56,138 bases of DNA from NCBI GenBank assembly GCA_903838355.1, contig CAILYC010000003.1:1-56138 (forward strand), written 5' to 3'. The notes below the pieces were generated by a model. That model worked only from the letters and a program-made list of their open reading frames with translations. It had not been told where the DNA came from and made no database searches. This DNA is from an uncultured Burkholderiales bacterium (GTDB lineage: Bacteria > Pseudomonadota > Gammaproteobacteria > Burkholderiales > Burkholderiaceae_C). The position numbers were made by a program, and so were the translations under genes. Shown one piece after another: positions 26,539-38,387 of the stretch (positions are counted from its first letter, which is position 1; every line of letters starts with the position of its first letter).

Positions 26539-28323
26539 CAGGCCTTCTGGCGGTGCGTCTTTGTCCACGGTTTGAGTGGGGGAAGCGTTTTCACCGCCCG
26601 TTTTTTTGCCCGCAAGTTTAGACGGTTCTTGGGTGGGCAGGGGTGCTTTGAGCTCATGGAAGTCGGCCTCGCTGGCGTGTGACCAAAACTCTTGGAACAC
26701 ACCAGGCCAATTCTTGTCTGTATTTTTAAAGCCTTTGGCGCTGAGTAAAGAGCCCGGCTCTATGCTCGGAATCAAGGTGGACAAGGAGTGCGATTGCGTG
26801 TGATTGATGCGTCGCATGAAGTGGTGAAGGTCAAACTCTTGAGGGTCTTTGAGCCCTGTGGCTTCGGTGATTTCTTGCAAAGACTCGAGGGTGTGGTGGT
26901 GAAAGTTTTTAACCCTTTGGGCCTTGTCACCCACCACCAAGGCGATTTGTCGCTTGGGGTCTTGTGTGGCGACCCCTGTGGGGCAGTTGCCGGTATGGCA
27001 AGTTTGTGCTTGGATGCAACCGATCGCAAACATGAAGCCACGAGCACTGTTGCACCAGTCAGCACCGAGCGCTAGGGTTCGGGCAATGTCGAAGGCGGAG
27101 ATGATTTTGCCACTCGCCCCAATTCGAATTTGGTCCCTGAGGTTCAAGCCCACCAAAGTGTTGTGAACCAAGCGCAAGCCTTCTTGCATGGGAGTGCCCA
27201 TGTGGTCGGAAAACTCCAAGGGTGCTGCCCCGGTTCCCCCTTCAGAGCCGTCGACCACGATAAAGTCGGGCAAGATGCCGCTCGTGACCATCGCCTTGGC
27301 AATGGCAAACCACTCCCAAGGGTGACCGATGCAAAGCTTGAATCCAACCGGTTTGCCTTGGCTCAAGTCACGCAGCTCTTGAATGAACACCATGAGCTCT
27401 TTGGGGTTGGAGAACTTAGAGTGACTGGAAGGGGAGATGCAGTCTTGCCAAACCGGGACACCTCTGGCCAGAGCAATTTCAGGGGTGACTTTGGAGCCCA
27501 AGAGCACGCCGCCATGCCCTGGTTTGGCGCCTTGGCTGAGTTTGATTTCAATCATTTTGACTTGATCGCTCAAGGCTTGGCTGGTAAAGCGCTCAGGACT
27601 GAAACGGCCTTCCTCATCGCGGCAGCCAAAGTAGCCCGATGCCACCTCCCAGATGATGTCGCCACCATGCGTTTTATGGTGCTCTGAGATGGAGCCTTCT
27701 CCCGTGTCGTGGGCAAAGCCGCCCAATTTGGCACCTTGGTTGAGTGCCAAAATGGCGTTTGCACTGAGGGCCCCAAAGCTCATGGCCGAGATGTTAAAGA
27801 GGCTCATGTCATAGGGTTGGGCGCAGGTTTTACCACCCACTTGAACCCTGAAATCATGGCTTTGAATGTGCGTGGGTTGCATGGAGTGGGTGATCCACTC
27901 GTAGCCCGAGGCGTGGACATCGAGTTGCGTGCCAAAGGGCTTTTTATCGGCTTGGCCCTTGGCGCGGGCATAAACCAAGGAACGTTGACTGTGCGAAAAG
28001 GGGGTGGCATCGGAATCGGACTCGATGAAATACTGGCGAATTTCTGGGCGGATGAATTCAAGCCAAAAGCGCAGATGTCCGATGATGGGATAGTTTCTTA
28101 AAATGGAGTGGTGCTTTTGCGTGAGGTCAGACACCCCGACAGCGCTCAAGATCATGAAGACGATCAGTTGCAAGCCGCTTTGAGAAAACACGATGAATTG
28201 CATGAGGCTTAAACACAGGCCCGCCAAGACCAGGAAAAACACGGTGTAACGGATGGGGTAATAGGTGTTGATTCGCTCAAGGATCATGGTGTGGGCTCGT
28301 TCATTCAGGGGTTCAAAGAACAT
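26530..28323 (-). CDS. FMN-binding glutamate synthase family protein
   Basis: The product has 597 residues. Two N-terminal hydrophobic segments (~25-65) anchor a glutamate-synthase-like domain: MSLFNISAMSFGALSANAIL, GEGSISEHH, GAKPGHGG, IVVDGSEGGTGAAPLEF, IRIGASGKIISAFDIA and a C-terminal cysteine cluster CIQAQTCHTGNCPTGVA, which in this family holds a 3Fe-4S cluster. FMN and Fe-S binding are expected; the actual substrate of these stand-alone proteins is not settled, and they are not the large GltB. ATG 28287 (after 12 residues) is an alternative start. The C-terminal ~40 residues are disordered. Confidence 0.9.
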   Translation of the reverse strand: MFFEPLNERAHTMILERINTYYPIRYTVFFLVLAGLCLSLMQFIVFSQSGLQLIVFMILSAVGVSDLTQKHHSILRNYPIIGHLRFWLEFIRPEIRQYFIESDSDATPFSHSQRSLVYARAKGQADKKPFGTQLDVHASGYEWITHSMQPTHIQSHDFRVQVGGKTCAQPYDMSLFNISAMSFGALSANAILALNQGAKLGGFAHDTGEGSISEHHKTHGGDIIWEVASGYFGCRDEEGRFSPERFTSQALSDQVKMIEIKLSQGAKPGHGGVLLGSKVTPEIALARGVPVWQDCISPSSHSKFSNPKELMVFIQELRDLSQGKPVGFKLCIGHPWEWFAIAKAMVTSGILPDFIVVDGSEGGTGAAPLEFSDHMGTPMQEGLRLVHNTLVGLNLRDQIRIGASGKIISAFDIARTLALGADWCNSARGFMFAIGCIQAQTCHTGNCPTGVATQDPKRQIALVVGDKAQRVKNFHHHTLESLQEITEATGLKDPQEFDLHHFMRRINHTQSHSLSTLIPSIEPGSLLSAKGFKNTDKNWPGVFQEFWSHASEADFHELKAPLPTQEPSKLAGKKTGGENASPTQTVDKDAPPEGLLL

Positions 28324-28587
28324 GGGGAGGGGGTAGGGCGGGTGTCGTCAAAGGCTTGCTTTGAGTGTAATGCAGTCTTTGTCACCCGTCGATGACCACG
28401 ATGAGGCCCCGTTTGATGGCCCCGCCCTTGCCGAGCAGTCTGGGCATCCAGAGGCCATGATCCATTCAAAGCAAGGGTCATGGGGTCATCAACCCATCTG
28501 GCCATCAGCTCATCAGGCAGAAACTTGGCCGTCGTGCCCAACCTGCACAAGCGCAGGGTGAGCGCCAAGGCTGTGGCTGGGGATGAT

Positions 28588-29148
28588 TTAAATTTTCTTG
28601 AGCTTATCGGCCAACTTGTGTCTGGCGAGGGAGGAGACCTCAACCCGAAGTCTGGCCACCGACAGTTGCTTGTCTGCGGTGTGTTGAACCTCGTCCAAGT
28701 GACTCAAAATTTGTACCCGCAAGGACTGACTCTCTTCTTCGATGGCTTTGAGTTGGGCGCGCAATTGGCGTTGCTGCTCCATGCGTTGGCTGAGCAAATT
28801 GACCTGGGTCGCAATGGTCTTCCAGCGCTTCGAGAGTTGATCCTCCACGGGTTGTCTCAATTGATCAAAGAGCTCCGTGATCAAGGGGTCATCCCCAGTG
28901 TGGGACCGTTGTGCAGGGGTGCTTGCGTGGCTTGGAATTGGGTTTGAGCGCTGGCCTTGTGAGGAGCGCGAGGGTGTTTGAAAGTCTTGATGGGCGTGGG
29001 GGCCGCTCGTTTGAACACCCAGCGAAGACGGTCTGCTGGGCGCAAGTGTGTCGGCGGCTTGGATGCCTTGAGCGTCCAAGGATTCCCAGCCCACTTCGGG
29101 GGTGTACTGCTTGAGGCCTTTGAAGGCTAGAAATTGATCTTGGTTCAT
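28588..29148 (-). CDS. Unknown coiled-coil protein paired with ParA
   Basis: The product has ~186 residues from ATG 29148 (GGAGG is 12 bases upstream; an in-frame GTG at 29157 lies only 3 bases after it). The N-terminal half is Ser/Pro/Gln-rich and probably disordered. The C-terminal half is a coiled coil (WKTIATQVNLLSQRMEQQRQ, LKAIEEESQSLRVQILSHL). No known domain is recognised. It lies 74 bases downstream of the ParA gene on the same strand, so it could be the partner that ParA acts on, but there is no direct evidence. Confidence 0.55.
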   Translation of the reverse strand: MNQDQFLAFKGLKQYTPEVGWESLDAQGIQAADTLAPSRPSSLGVQTSGPHAHQDFQTPSRSSQGQRSNPIPSHASTPAQRSHTGDDPLITELFDQLRQPVEDQLSKRWKTIATQVNLLSQRMEQQRQLRAQLKAIEEESQSLRVQILSHLDEVQHTADKQLSVARLRVEVSSLARHKLADKLKKI

Positions 29149-29231
29149 GGTGGGCACTTTCCTCCAGCGTGCATCACCCGTGGGTGTGCGGTGCAGGGGT
29201 GGATGGTTGGTGGGGATTCAAGGCCAGGTGC

Positions 29232-30176
29232 TCACATCTTGGCTGTGTTTTGTCGGGTGAAGCGTTTTAAGAAGTCGGGAATGGCCATGGAGACCACCGA
29301 TTTGGCTTCGGTGAGGGACTCTTGGGCTTTGCGCTGGCGGTGTCGGCTCAAAATCGAATAGGCCGCTGACGGTGGCGTGGTGGCCAACACGCTCGGTGTG
29401 GGCCTGGCCGGGGTCGCAACCAATTTGTCCAATTGACGCTCACCGCTCGTCAAGGTCTTGGAGACCAAGCGAGTCTTGACGGCGTTTTGCAACTGGTCTT
29501 GGGCCTGGGAGGACATGCGGATGTCTTTGGCCGCCACCACCGCTTGAGCAAAGGACAAAAACGACTCGCCACAGGCATCGGGCAAGTCCATGAGGTAACC
29601 CTGTTCATACATGTCGCGCGCCGACTGACTCTCCAGAATCGGAGGAGCGAGCATGAAGCTCACGGGGAAGCGTTGACGGGTGAAGATGTTGGAATTGAGT
29701 TGTTCGGAGAGCACCCGAGTTGGGCAAACCAAGAGGGCAGGCGACTTGGTGATGGCCGAATCAAACACCCAGCGGTGACGGCTTAAAAAGCCAGACGTGG
29801 CCGCGAGTTCGATTTCTGACACGGAGGTGGGGACCAAGACCATGTCAAACTCAAACATCAACTCACCTGCGAGGGCGTCGGTCCATGTCAAATCGGCCAC
29901 CACAATGTCGTGGCCTTGCACGGCGCGGCGCAAATGCATGCGCGCTTCAAACACAGGACGGTTGCCCCCCATTTCAATGGGCAGCGTCAAGTGTTGCACC
30001 AACACACCCACATTGGGCGCTCGCCTGAGCCAATTGCTCGAAGAACCATGCGGATCCCAGTCGATGAGGGTTGTGCGCATGCCCAGTTGGCACGAGAGAA
30101 ATGCTGACAAATTGGCGGCAACGGTGCTCTTGCCCACGCCGCCTTTTTGACTGGTCACCAAAATTTTGAATGCCAT
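29232..30176 (-). CDS. ParA/MinD-family ATPase
   Basis: Positioning ATPase of 314 residues. The deviant Walker A is KILVTSQKGGVGKSTVAANLS at residues 4-24; later motifs TLIDWDPHGSSSNWL and DIVVADLTWTDAL match the ParA/MIPZ-like fold, although the usual DxP/ADxP elements are somewhat altered. Residues ~215-314 are an extra Ser/Thr/Lys-rich C-terminal extension not present in typical ParA. It is not linked to a ParB or to an origin, so it probably positions something other than chromosome or plasmid, such as a polar organelle or flagellar component (inference). Confidence 0.85.
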   Translation of the reverse strand: MAFKILVTSQKGGVGKSTVAANLSAFLSCQLGMRTTLIDWDPHGSSSNWLRRAPNVGVLVQHLTLPIEMGGNRPVFEARMHLRRAVQGHDIVVADLTWTDALAGELMFEFDMVLVPTSVSEIELAATSGFLSRHRWVFDSAITKSPALLVCPTRVLSEQLNSNIFTRQRFPVSFMLAPPILESQSARDMYEQGYLMDLPDACGESFLSFAQAVVAAKDIRMSSQAQDQLQNAVKTRLVSKTLTSGERQLDKLVATPARPTPSVLATTPPSAAYSILSRHRQRKAQESLTEAKSVVSMAIPDFLKRFTRQNTAKM

Positions 30177-30464
30177 GGCTTTAAAAACTCCAGGAATTTT
30201 GTTGAATCATGCACTGATGCGCATGGAGTCATCCCAAGCCCACCCATAAAATGAAAAACCAAATATCGATGCCCGGGAGAGGGATCGTAACGTTTTAGTT
30301 GAATAAGACCAACTATATCGTTGTTCTTAAACAACTTATTGGCATGCTTTGATTTTTGAAGGTGCAAAACCACGCAATCTCTTTATTGTCATATTATGAA
30401 ATATGAGCACTCCATCCTCGAGAGATCAACAAAAAGCAAGGTCAAACCCGCTGTGCGCGGGCCA

Positions 30465-30872
30465 TTAACGCGAATCAATGGAGGCACTCCAGCGCTCGTC
30501 CCAGTCGTGTTGTACCCCATCCAAATCGCGGCGTTGGCGTTTGGTGGGGCGACCTTGTTGAATGCTCGAGGCGGGGTCTTTTGTCAAGGCGTGCTCACGG
30601 GCATTTTTGGCGCGCAGTTCAATGCTCTCGGGTGTTTCTTGGTACAGGCCTTGGGCGGTGCTGGCGGGTCCGCGCATATTGCTCAAGCCCAATACCACCA
30701 CGGTTTTGAGCTGATGGCCTTGGCGCATTTGCACGACATCGCCAGGCTTGATTTCTTTGGAGGGCTTGGCCGTCGTCTCATTGACATGGACTCGGCCTTT
30801 GATCAGTTCATCGCTGGCCAAGGTTCTGGTTTTAAAAAACCTGGCGGCCCAAAGCCACTTGTCAATGCGCAT
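30465..30872 (-). CDS. hslR: S4 RNA-binding heat-shock protein Hsp15
   Basis: The product has 135 residues. An S4 domain fills the N-terminal half (MRIDKWLWAARFFKTRTLAS, GRVHVNETTAKPSKEIKPGD), followed by the Hsp15 motif (RGPASTAQGLYQETPESIE) and a basic tail (RPTKRQRRDLD). Hsp15 binds 50S subunits stalled with peptidyl-tRNA and helps recycle them. The family and length fit well. The intergenic bases 30177-30464 hold no gene that I can see. Confidence 0.9.
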   Translation of the reverse strand: MRIDKWLWAARFFKTRTLASDELIKGRVHVNETTAKPSKEIKPGDVVQMRQGHQLKTVVVLGLSNMRGPASTAQGLYQETPESIELRAKNAREHALTKDPASSIQQGRPTKRQRRDLDGVQHDWDERWSASIDSR

Positions 30873-31015
30873 GGTTTAAATTGATTCGGAGATGATTGGT
30901 GCGGGCTGAAGGGGCAAGTGCGTGTCTAGGGTGTAACGTGCATCACGTGCATCGCCTGATTCAGGGGCGTCTGTTTAGATTATAAGGATTGAAACTTGAA
31001 GGGTAAAATCAGGAC

Positions 31016-33358
31016 TCACCGCCGTTCTTGGAGTGCCGACTCGATTTGCTGAAAAACACTCCGCCATGGATGGGGCTCGAGGGTCTGCGGCGAGTCTGCA
31101 GCGTATGGAGTGTCTGTAAGGCTGTGAGGCCTAAAGAGTCTCATGCTGGTGTACCAAGGGCTGTCGCTGCGGTGGTGCAACCACCTCCAATCGTAGCTTT
31201 TGGGAATCATGAGCCAAGTCTCTTGGCCCAGAGCGGCACTCAAATGCGCCACACTGGTGTCCACGCTCACGACCCTGTCTAAGTTCTGGATCAGGCCGCC
31301 CGTTTGCTCAAAGTCAGTCAAGGACTCGCTCCAACTGCTGATGCCGCCATGCGTTTTCATCAAAGCGAGCTCTTCTTCACTTGGCTCCTTTTGCAAGCTG
31401 ATGAAGTCAATACCTGCTGGTAAAAATGGCAACCAGTCCTCCAAGCGACAACTTCTTTTGTCATCATACTGATGTCGGGGGTTGCCCCGCCACACAAGCC
31501 CAACACGAGGATGTTTTGGCGTACCAAGGCGCTCGCTGAATTGGGCGATGATGGGCTCGGGCACCTTTAAGTAGGGGTCAGGGCGCAATTGGGCCAGGCT
31601 CACAATGCCCAGCCGCCAAGGCAAAGACAAGAGGGGCAAATGGGTGTCAAAGTGCGGGGGGCTGTCGCCTGCTTGCGTCCATTGGTCTACGCCAGGTAGA
31701 GCCTTGAGCACGCCCATCAAGGCCTGGGGCACCTCAAACACGACCCTCGCGCCAAAGGCCTTGAGGGCAGGCACGAAGCGGCTGAATTGAATGGTGTCGC
31801 CCAAGCCTTGTTCATAGTAAATCAAAATGGTGCGATTTTGCAGCGAGGCTTGGCCATCCCACAAGGGTTTTGGGTAGTGCCTTTTGATGCTGTCAAAGTT
31901 GCTCAACTTCCATCTCCACTCGTAAAGCGGCCAGCCTTCTAAAAAGTTGCCTTGTGCCAGCAGCAGCAGGGCCTTGTTCCAGTGCGCGTCGGTGTCATGG
32001 GGGGCCAGCACCAGCGCGCGGTCATAGCAAACACTGGCCTCATCGAAGCGATGAAGGTCGGTGAGCAAGTTGCCCAAATTGGTGAGGGCAAAGCGGTTGT
32101 CAGGTTGAAGGCTGAGGGCTTGTTGGTAACACCACAATGCGCGATCGATTTGGTTTTTCTGCAGCAGTGCATTGCCCAAATTGTTGTAAGGCTCGGCGAA
32201 CTGAGGGTTCAATTCAATGGCTTTTTGATAGCTCTCAATGGCCCCTTCCCAATCGTTGAGGTCCTTCAAGACGAGACCTCGGTTGGTGTAGGCCTCGAGG
32301 TAATTGGGTTTGAGCGCAATGGCGCGTGCATAATTTTGCAGCGCCAAGTCGAGGTTCTTGAGCTCGTGGTGAATGACCCCCAAGCTGTAAAAGCCCTCGG
32401 CATAATCGTTTTGCAGTTTCACCACTTCCTCGTGTGCAAGAAGTGCTGCGTTCAAGTCGCCCAGTTTTTGCAGGGCCAAACCCTTGTTGTAAAGCGCATT
32501 GATTTGATCAGGCGCCAGCGCCAAAGCCCGGTCAAAGTCCATGACGGCTTCAAGCCAACAATTCAACTCCAAGTCGATCAAGCCTTTGGAGAAAAAGTAA
32601 GCACTCACTTGGTCATTGAGGTCAATCGCTGCATTGAGACTGCTGAGGGCCAGCGCAGATTTTTTTTGTTCATGCAGCACCAAGCCTCGGTGGTAAAGCG
32701 CCACGCTGTCAAGGGGGTTGAGGTCAATCGCTCGGTTGAAGGATTCCACAGCACCCTCCAAATCGTGCTGCTGGGCCAAGGCGTTGCCCAAATTCAAGTG
32801 GGCCAGGGCAAATCGGGGATCGATGCAGAGGGCAGCCTGGTAGCTTTCAATGGCCTCAGACCAGCGCATCAGTTTGATCAAGACATTGCCGCGGTTGTTG
32901 AGTGAATGCGCATCTTGGGGGTTGAGTGCCAGTGCAGCATCGTAGTATCTCAGTGAAGTGGACCAAAGACCCAAATGTTGAGTCACTTCGCCCAAGGCGT
33001 CAACACATTCAGCGCCATTGGGGTCTAGCGTGTAAGCCTCTTGAAGGCAAGCCAACGCCAATTCCCATTGGCCCATGGCTTTGAGCAATTGACCTTTTTG
33101 TGTGTAGAGCATGGGCTCTTGAGGGTCGATGACCAAGGCTTGGTTCAAATGCGCCAGTGCCGCTTCCAAACGCTTCGTGTGCACGCCAATCACGCTCAGC
33201 ATCACGTGGTATTTGGCCTTTACGGGTGGCCGCATCAAAAGGGTGTTGAACACCTCCTCGGCTTCCTGCCAAAGACTTTGCGCCATCAAAGACAAACCCC
33301 GTTGAAAGAGCGGATGGTCTGGATCAAGTGCGGTCAGCGGCGACTCGGGTGTTGACAT
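31016..33358 (-). CDS. Large TPR protein with C-terminal glycosyltransferase-like domain
   Basis: The product has 780 residues. Residues ~15-460 are about 13 TPR units (ALYNKGLALQKLGDLNAALL, EAYTNRGLVLKDLNDWEGAI and others). The C-terminal ~290 residues resemble the glycosyltransferase-like domain of the protein at 15959-17950: RTILIYYEQGLGDTIQFSRF, GLVWRGNPRHQYDDKRSC and VVSVDTSVAHLSAALGQETW. This is the same architecture with a much longer TPR array. No signal peptide. Substrate unknown; modification of surface proteins such as flagellin is possible. Confidence 0.82.
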   Translation of the reverse strand: MSTPESPLTALDPDHPLFQRGLSLMAQSLWQEAEEVFNTLLMRPPVKAKYHVMLSVIGVHTKRLEAALAHLNQALVIDPQEPMLYTQKGQLLKAMGQWELALACLQEAYTLDPNGAECVDALGEVTQHLGLWSTSLRYYDAALALNPQDAHSLNNRGNVLIKLMRWSEAIESYQAALCIDPRFALAHLNLGNALAQQHDLEGAVESFNRAIDLNPLDSVALYHRGLVLHEQKKSALALSSLNAAIDLNDQVSAYFFSKGLIDLELNCWLEAVMDFDRALALAPDQINALYNKGLALQKLGDLNAALLAHEEVVKLQNDYAEGFYSLGVIHHELKNLDLALQNYARAIALKPNYLEAYTNRGLVLKDLNDWEGAIESYQKAIELNPQFAEPYNNLGNALLQKNQIDRALWCYQQALSLQPDNRFALTNLGNLLTDLHRFDEASVCYDRALVLAPHDTDAHWNKALLLLAQGNFLEGWPLYEWRWKLSNFDSIKRHYPKPLWDGQASLQNRTILIYYEQGLGDTIQFSRFVPALKAFGARVVFEVPQALMGVLKALPGVDQWTQAGDSPPHFDTHLPLLSLPWRLGIVSLAQLRPDPYLKVPEPIIAQFSERLGTPKHPRVGLVWRGNPRHQYDDKRSCRLEDWLPFLPAGIDFISLQKEPSEEELALMKTHGGISSWSESLTDFEQTGGLIQNLDRVVSVDTSVAHLSAALGQETWLMIPKSYDWRWLHHRSDSPWYTSMRLFRPHSLTDTPYAADSPQTLEPHPWRSVFQQIESALQERR

Positions 33359-33528
33359 TGTCTATGGCCATGAGGACATTGGAGTGGCGTATCGGTGTTG
33401 GAGTCCTCAGACGCGAAAGGGGCTCGATGGACAGAACGCCAATTGTGCACAAAAAAGAAACACTTAAACGCTGTGCGGCCCTTGGCGTGGAGACAGGTCT
33501 GAGAGGGTGCCCGCTCCTAGCTTATGGC

Positions 33529-33981
33529 TTATGGCTTTGGCGAAACCACGCGTGGGGTCACCGTCAAGATTGCTTTGCCCGATGTGACCACGGTGCCATC
33601 GGTGATTTGAACGGTGGCGTTGCGGTCGTCTTTGGTAAAGACCATCATGCTGGTTTGACCGCGCACAGTGCTGAGCAGTGTCCAGCCTTGCTTGGGGTAC
33701 TGCTCGAGAAAAAATCGGTAGGCGATGACCGCATCCTTGCCCACATCAAGCGTGATTTTACCAACCCATGTGTCCCCTGAGCCCAAGATCAGGGTTTGCT
33801 CATTGATCATCTTGGCCCCAGCGGGCAAGGTGTTGGGCGCCAAACCTTCAAAAACGCTGCTGTTCAATGCTTGCTGTGGAGTTTCGTCCAGCGACGTTTT
33901 GGGTGTGCTCGAGCAGGCCGTGCAAAGCACCACCAAGGACAACACCAAGACCCGTGAAGACGTGAAAAAGGAAGGTTTCAT
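33529..33981 (-). CDS. Small outer-membrane-type lipoprotein
   Basis: The product has 150 residues. It starts with a lipoprotein signal (VLVLSLVVLCTACSSTPK) where the second Cys of LCTAC is the lipidated residue. Ser at +2 predicts the outer membrane. The mature part resembles small conserved lipoproteins with a DUF-type alpha/beta fold (DAVIAYRFFLEQYPKQGW, MVFTKDDRNATVQI). It lies upstream of the TPR gene on the same strand. Function unknown. Confidence 0.8.
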   Translation of the reverse strand: MKPSFFTSSRVLVLSLVVLCTACSSTPKTSLDETPQQALNSSVFEGLAPNTLPAGAKMINEQTLILGSGDTWVGKITLDVGKDAVIAYRFFLEQYPKQGWTLLSTVRGQTSMMVFTKDDRNATVQITDGTVVTSGKAILTVTPRVVSPKP

Positions 33982-34123
33982 GCAATGAACAGTGGGTTGA
34001 ACAATAAAGCCTGTTGAGGGTATTCTCCATGAACAGGGCCGTGGGTGCAGTATAGGGGATTTGTGCCAAGCCCGAATCGATGCAGATCCGTCCCTTGGAG
34101 AGCACCTTGAGTTGAATGCGCCC

Positions 34124-36478
<2,355 letters not shown>

Positions 36479-36482
<4 letters not shown>

Positions 36483-36922
36483 AAAACCCCCAACACCTTG
36501 ACTTCAAAGACCACCGAATGGCCAGCCAAGGGATGATTGAAGTCAAATTGAACGGCACTCTCGGACACCTCCATGACGGTGCCAGCATAGTGGCCTTGGC
36601 CATTGGGGGTGGGGAACTGCACCACGTCCCCGACCGTGTAGACCTCCAGCGGGTCACCGAGCTTGGCAAGCAAACTGCGCTTGACCCACTGCTGCATCTC
36701 AGGGTTCTTGGGGCCAAAGGCGTCTGCAGCGGCAATCTTCAGGGTCACATGGGCGCCTTCTTCAAGGCCCAGCAAATGGGACTCCAAGGCCGGTGACAAC
36801 TCACTTGACCCCAGGGTCAAGGTGGCTGGTTTGTCGTTGAAGGTATTGATCACGTCTCCTTTGCTGCCTGACAGCCGATAGTGCAAGGTGACAAAGGAGT
36901 GGGCATCAATTCGAGGGGTCAT
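36479..36922 (-). CDS. fkpB: FKBP-type peptidyl-prolyl isomerase (SlpA/FkpB type)
   Basis: The product has 147 residues and no signal peptide, so it is cytoplasmic. FKBP/SlyD-like motifs: [38 protein letters not shown], and the insert-in-flap ending [19 protein letters not shown]. It acts as a folding helper with prolyl isomerase activity. It is coupled to ispH. Confidence 0.93.
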
Positions 36923-37203
36923 GGTGGGATCGAGCCCAGTTCAGGCCCATTCAAAAGTAGACTTGCATTTTAGGTCTGATTTGTCCTGAATTTTATGGAA
37001 ATTTTGCGCCTCCCATGGCCAAAAATCCAGTACCTGGTTCCCCCTTGAGTCCTTGGCGCCAGTGACTGCGACTCGGCCAGGCTTGGCAAAGCCTGCAAGG
37101 CCCGCCAGAGTTCGGGTGTTCAAAACGAGAAGGTGTGGCCCCTTGTCCTTCACGATATGATGCGAAGAGATTACTTTTTTAAATCCAGCCCGGGGCCACA
37201 AAC

Positions 37204-37842
37204 TTGAAAGCGAAATCACTTTCCGACTTGGGTCAACTCAAGGAGGAGATCCGCCGTCAGCAGCAATTGGATGCCGAGCGGCGTCGCCTCGAACTCGAAG
37301 AAGAAAAGCTGCGCCAGTCGCAAAAGAGTCTTTTTTTGAAGGCGGTGGGTGAAGTCTCGCCCATCCAACACGGCACGCGCGTTCGCCTCAAAGCCCCGCC
37401 ACCGGCTCCCATCGCTTTTCAGCAAATCAAGGACGACCAAGACGTTCTTCAAGAGAGCTTGAGTGACGAGTTTGACGCATCGACCTTGCTTGATGTGGAC
37501 GACCAGTTGAGTTTTCGCCGACCCGGGATCGGACTGGATGTGACCCGCAAGTTGCGCACTGGGGGTTGGTCCATTCAGGGCCAAATTGATTTGCATGGTC
37601 TCAGGCGTGAACAAGCCCGGGAAGCTCTCAATCAATTCGTGCGAGATGCCTGCAAAACCGGTTGGCGTTGCGTGCGAGTTGTGCACGGCAAGGGCCTTGG
37701 CTCGCCTGGCAAAGAGTCTGTTTTGAAGGTCAAAACCCAGGCGTGGTTGGTGCAAAAAAATGAGGTGTTGGCCTTCGTTCAGGCCAAGGCCTCAGAAGGT
37801 GGCGCCGGGGCTCTCGTGGTGCTGCTCAAAGGGGCCTTGTAA
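37204..37842 (+). CDS. Smr-domain protein
   Basis: The product has 212 residues from TTG 37204. The N-terminal ~40 residues form a charged helix (EEIRRQQQLDAERRRLELEE); residues ~125-210 form the Smr domain with IDLHGLRREQAREALNQF, VRVVHGKGLGSPGKESVLK and GGAGALVVLLKG. Smr domains are DNA/RNA nicking or binding modules; MutS2 and small stand-alone proteins carry them. It converges with the globin gene, and I see no clear terminator between them. Confidence 0.9.
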   Translation: MKAKSLSDLGQLKEEIRRQQQLDAERRRLELEEEKLRQSQKSLFLKAVGEVSPIQHGTRVRLKAPPPAPIAFQQIKDDQDVLQESLSDEFDASTLLDVDDQLSFRRPGIGLDVTRKLRTGGWSIQGQIDLHGLRREQAREALNQFVRDACKTGWRCVRVVHGKGLGSPGKESVLKVKTQAWLVQKNEVLAFVQAKASEGGAGALVVLLKGAL

Positions 37843-37867
37843 AAGAAAGCCAGCCCAAAAGGCTCAT

Positions 37868-38293
37868 TCATGTGTTGCGCATCCAGTCAGCTGTTTTGAA
37901 AAAACTTTGAATAAGTTGGTCTTTTAGGCTTTCCTCGACGTCAAGCTCGGTCATGGCTTGGTGCATGCACAAAAGCCACTGGTTGCGCTCCAATAGACCA
38001 ATCTTGAAGGGCAAGTGACGAGCCCTGAGCATGGGGTTCCCCACCTTTTCTTGGTAAAGGCTTGGGCCGCCAAGCCAGCCTGACAAGAACCAATAAAGAC
38101 GCTCTTGAGCGCGTATCAAATCGGGTCCATGCACCGCTCGCAGTGCCCGGTAATCTTCAGTGTCCATGAGTCGGTAAAACCGCTCGGTGAGTTTTTGCAC
38201 GACGGCCTCCCCGCCCAAGCGTTCGTAAAGCGAGATGGGGGTGGGTGTTGCTTCGGGCTCAGGGGTCATGGTGGGATGATCGCGGGTGTTCAA
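37868..38293 (-). CDS. Truncated (group II) haemoglobin
   Basis: The product has 141 residues. A 2-on-2 globin is visible: SLYERLGGEAVVQKLTERFY, WFLSGWLGGPSLYQEKVG, and the proximal histidine in LRARHLPFKIG, followed by NQWLLCMHQAMTEL. Group II/O-type proteins bind O2/NO and can detoxify NO or work with redox enzymes. The first ~20 residues are Pro/Thr-rich. It is the last of three reverse genes with FdhD and the FtsX-type permease. Confidence 0.93.
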   Translation of the reverse strand: MNTRDHPTMTPEPEATPTPISLYERLGGEAVVQKLTERFYRLMDTEDYRALRAVHGPDLIRAQERLYWFLSGWLGGPSLYQEKVGNPMLRARHLPFKIGLLERNQWLLCMHQAMTELDVEESLKDQLIQSFFKTADWMRNT

Positions 38294-38387
38294 GCCTTGT
38301 CATTTTGCACAAAACTTAAAAAGGTTGTTTGATGGCCATCACAAAGCAATCATTTTTTGGATGCAGACACGCCTTTTTCTTGGATGA

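Noticed and set aside
28305-28643. Reverse-strand 112-residue frame between the glutamate-synthase-like gene and the coiled-coil gene
   Set aside because: It overlaps both neighbours, has skewed composition and no ribosome site.
31952-32905. Forward 317-residue frame opposite the large TPR protein
   Set aside because: It mirrors repeated TPR codons and has no independent motif.
36941-37219. Reverse 92-residue frame between fkpB and the Smr gene
   Set aside because: No start site or family resemblance. A small hairpin (AGGCTT/AAGCCT, 37079-37094) lies here but is not convincing as a terminator.
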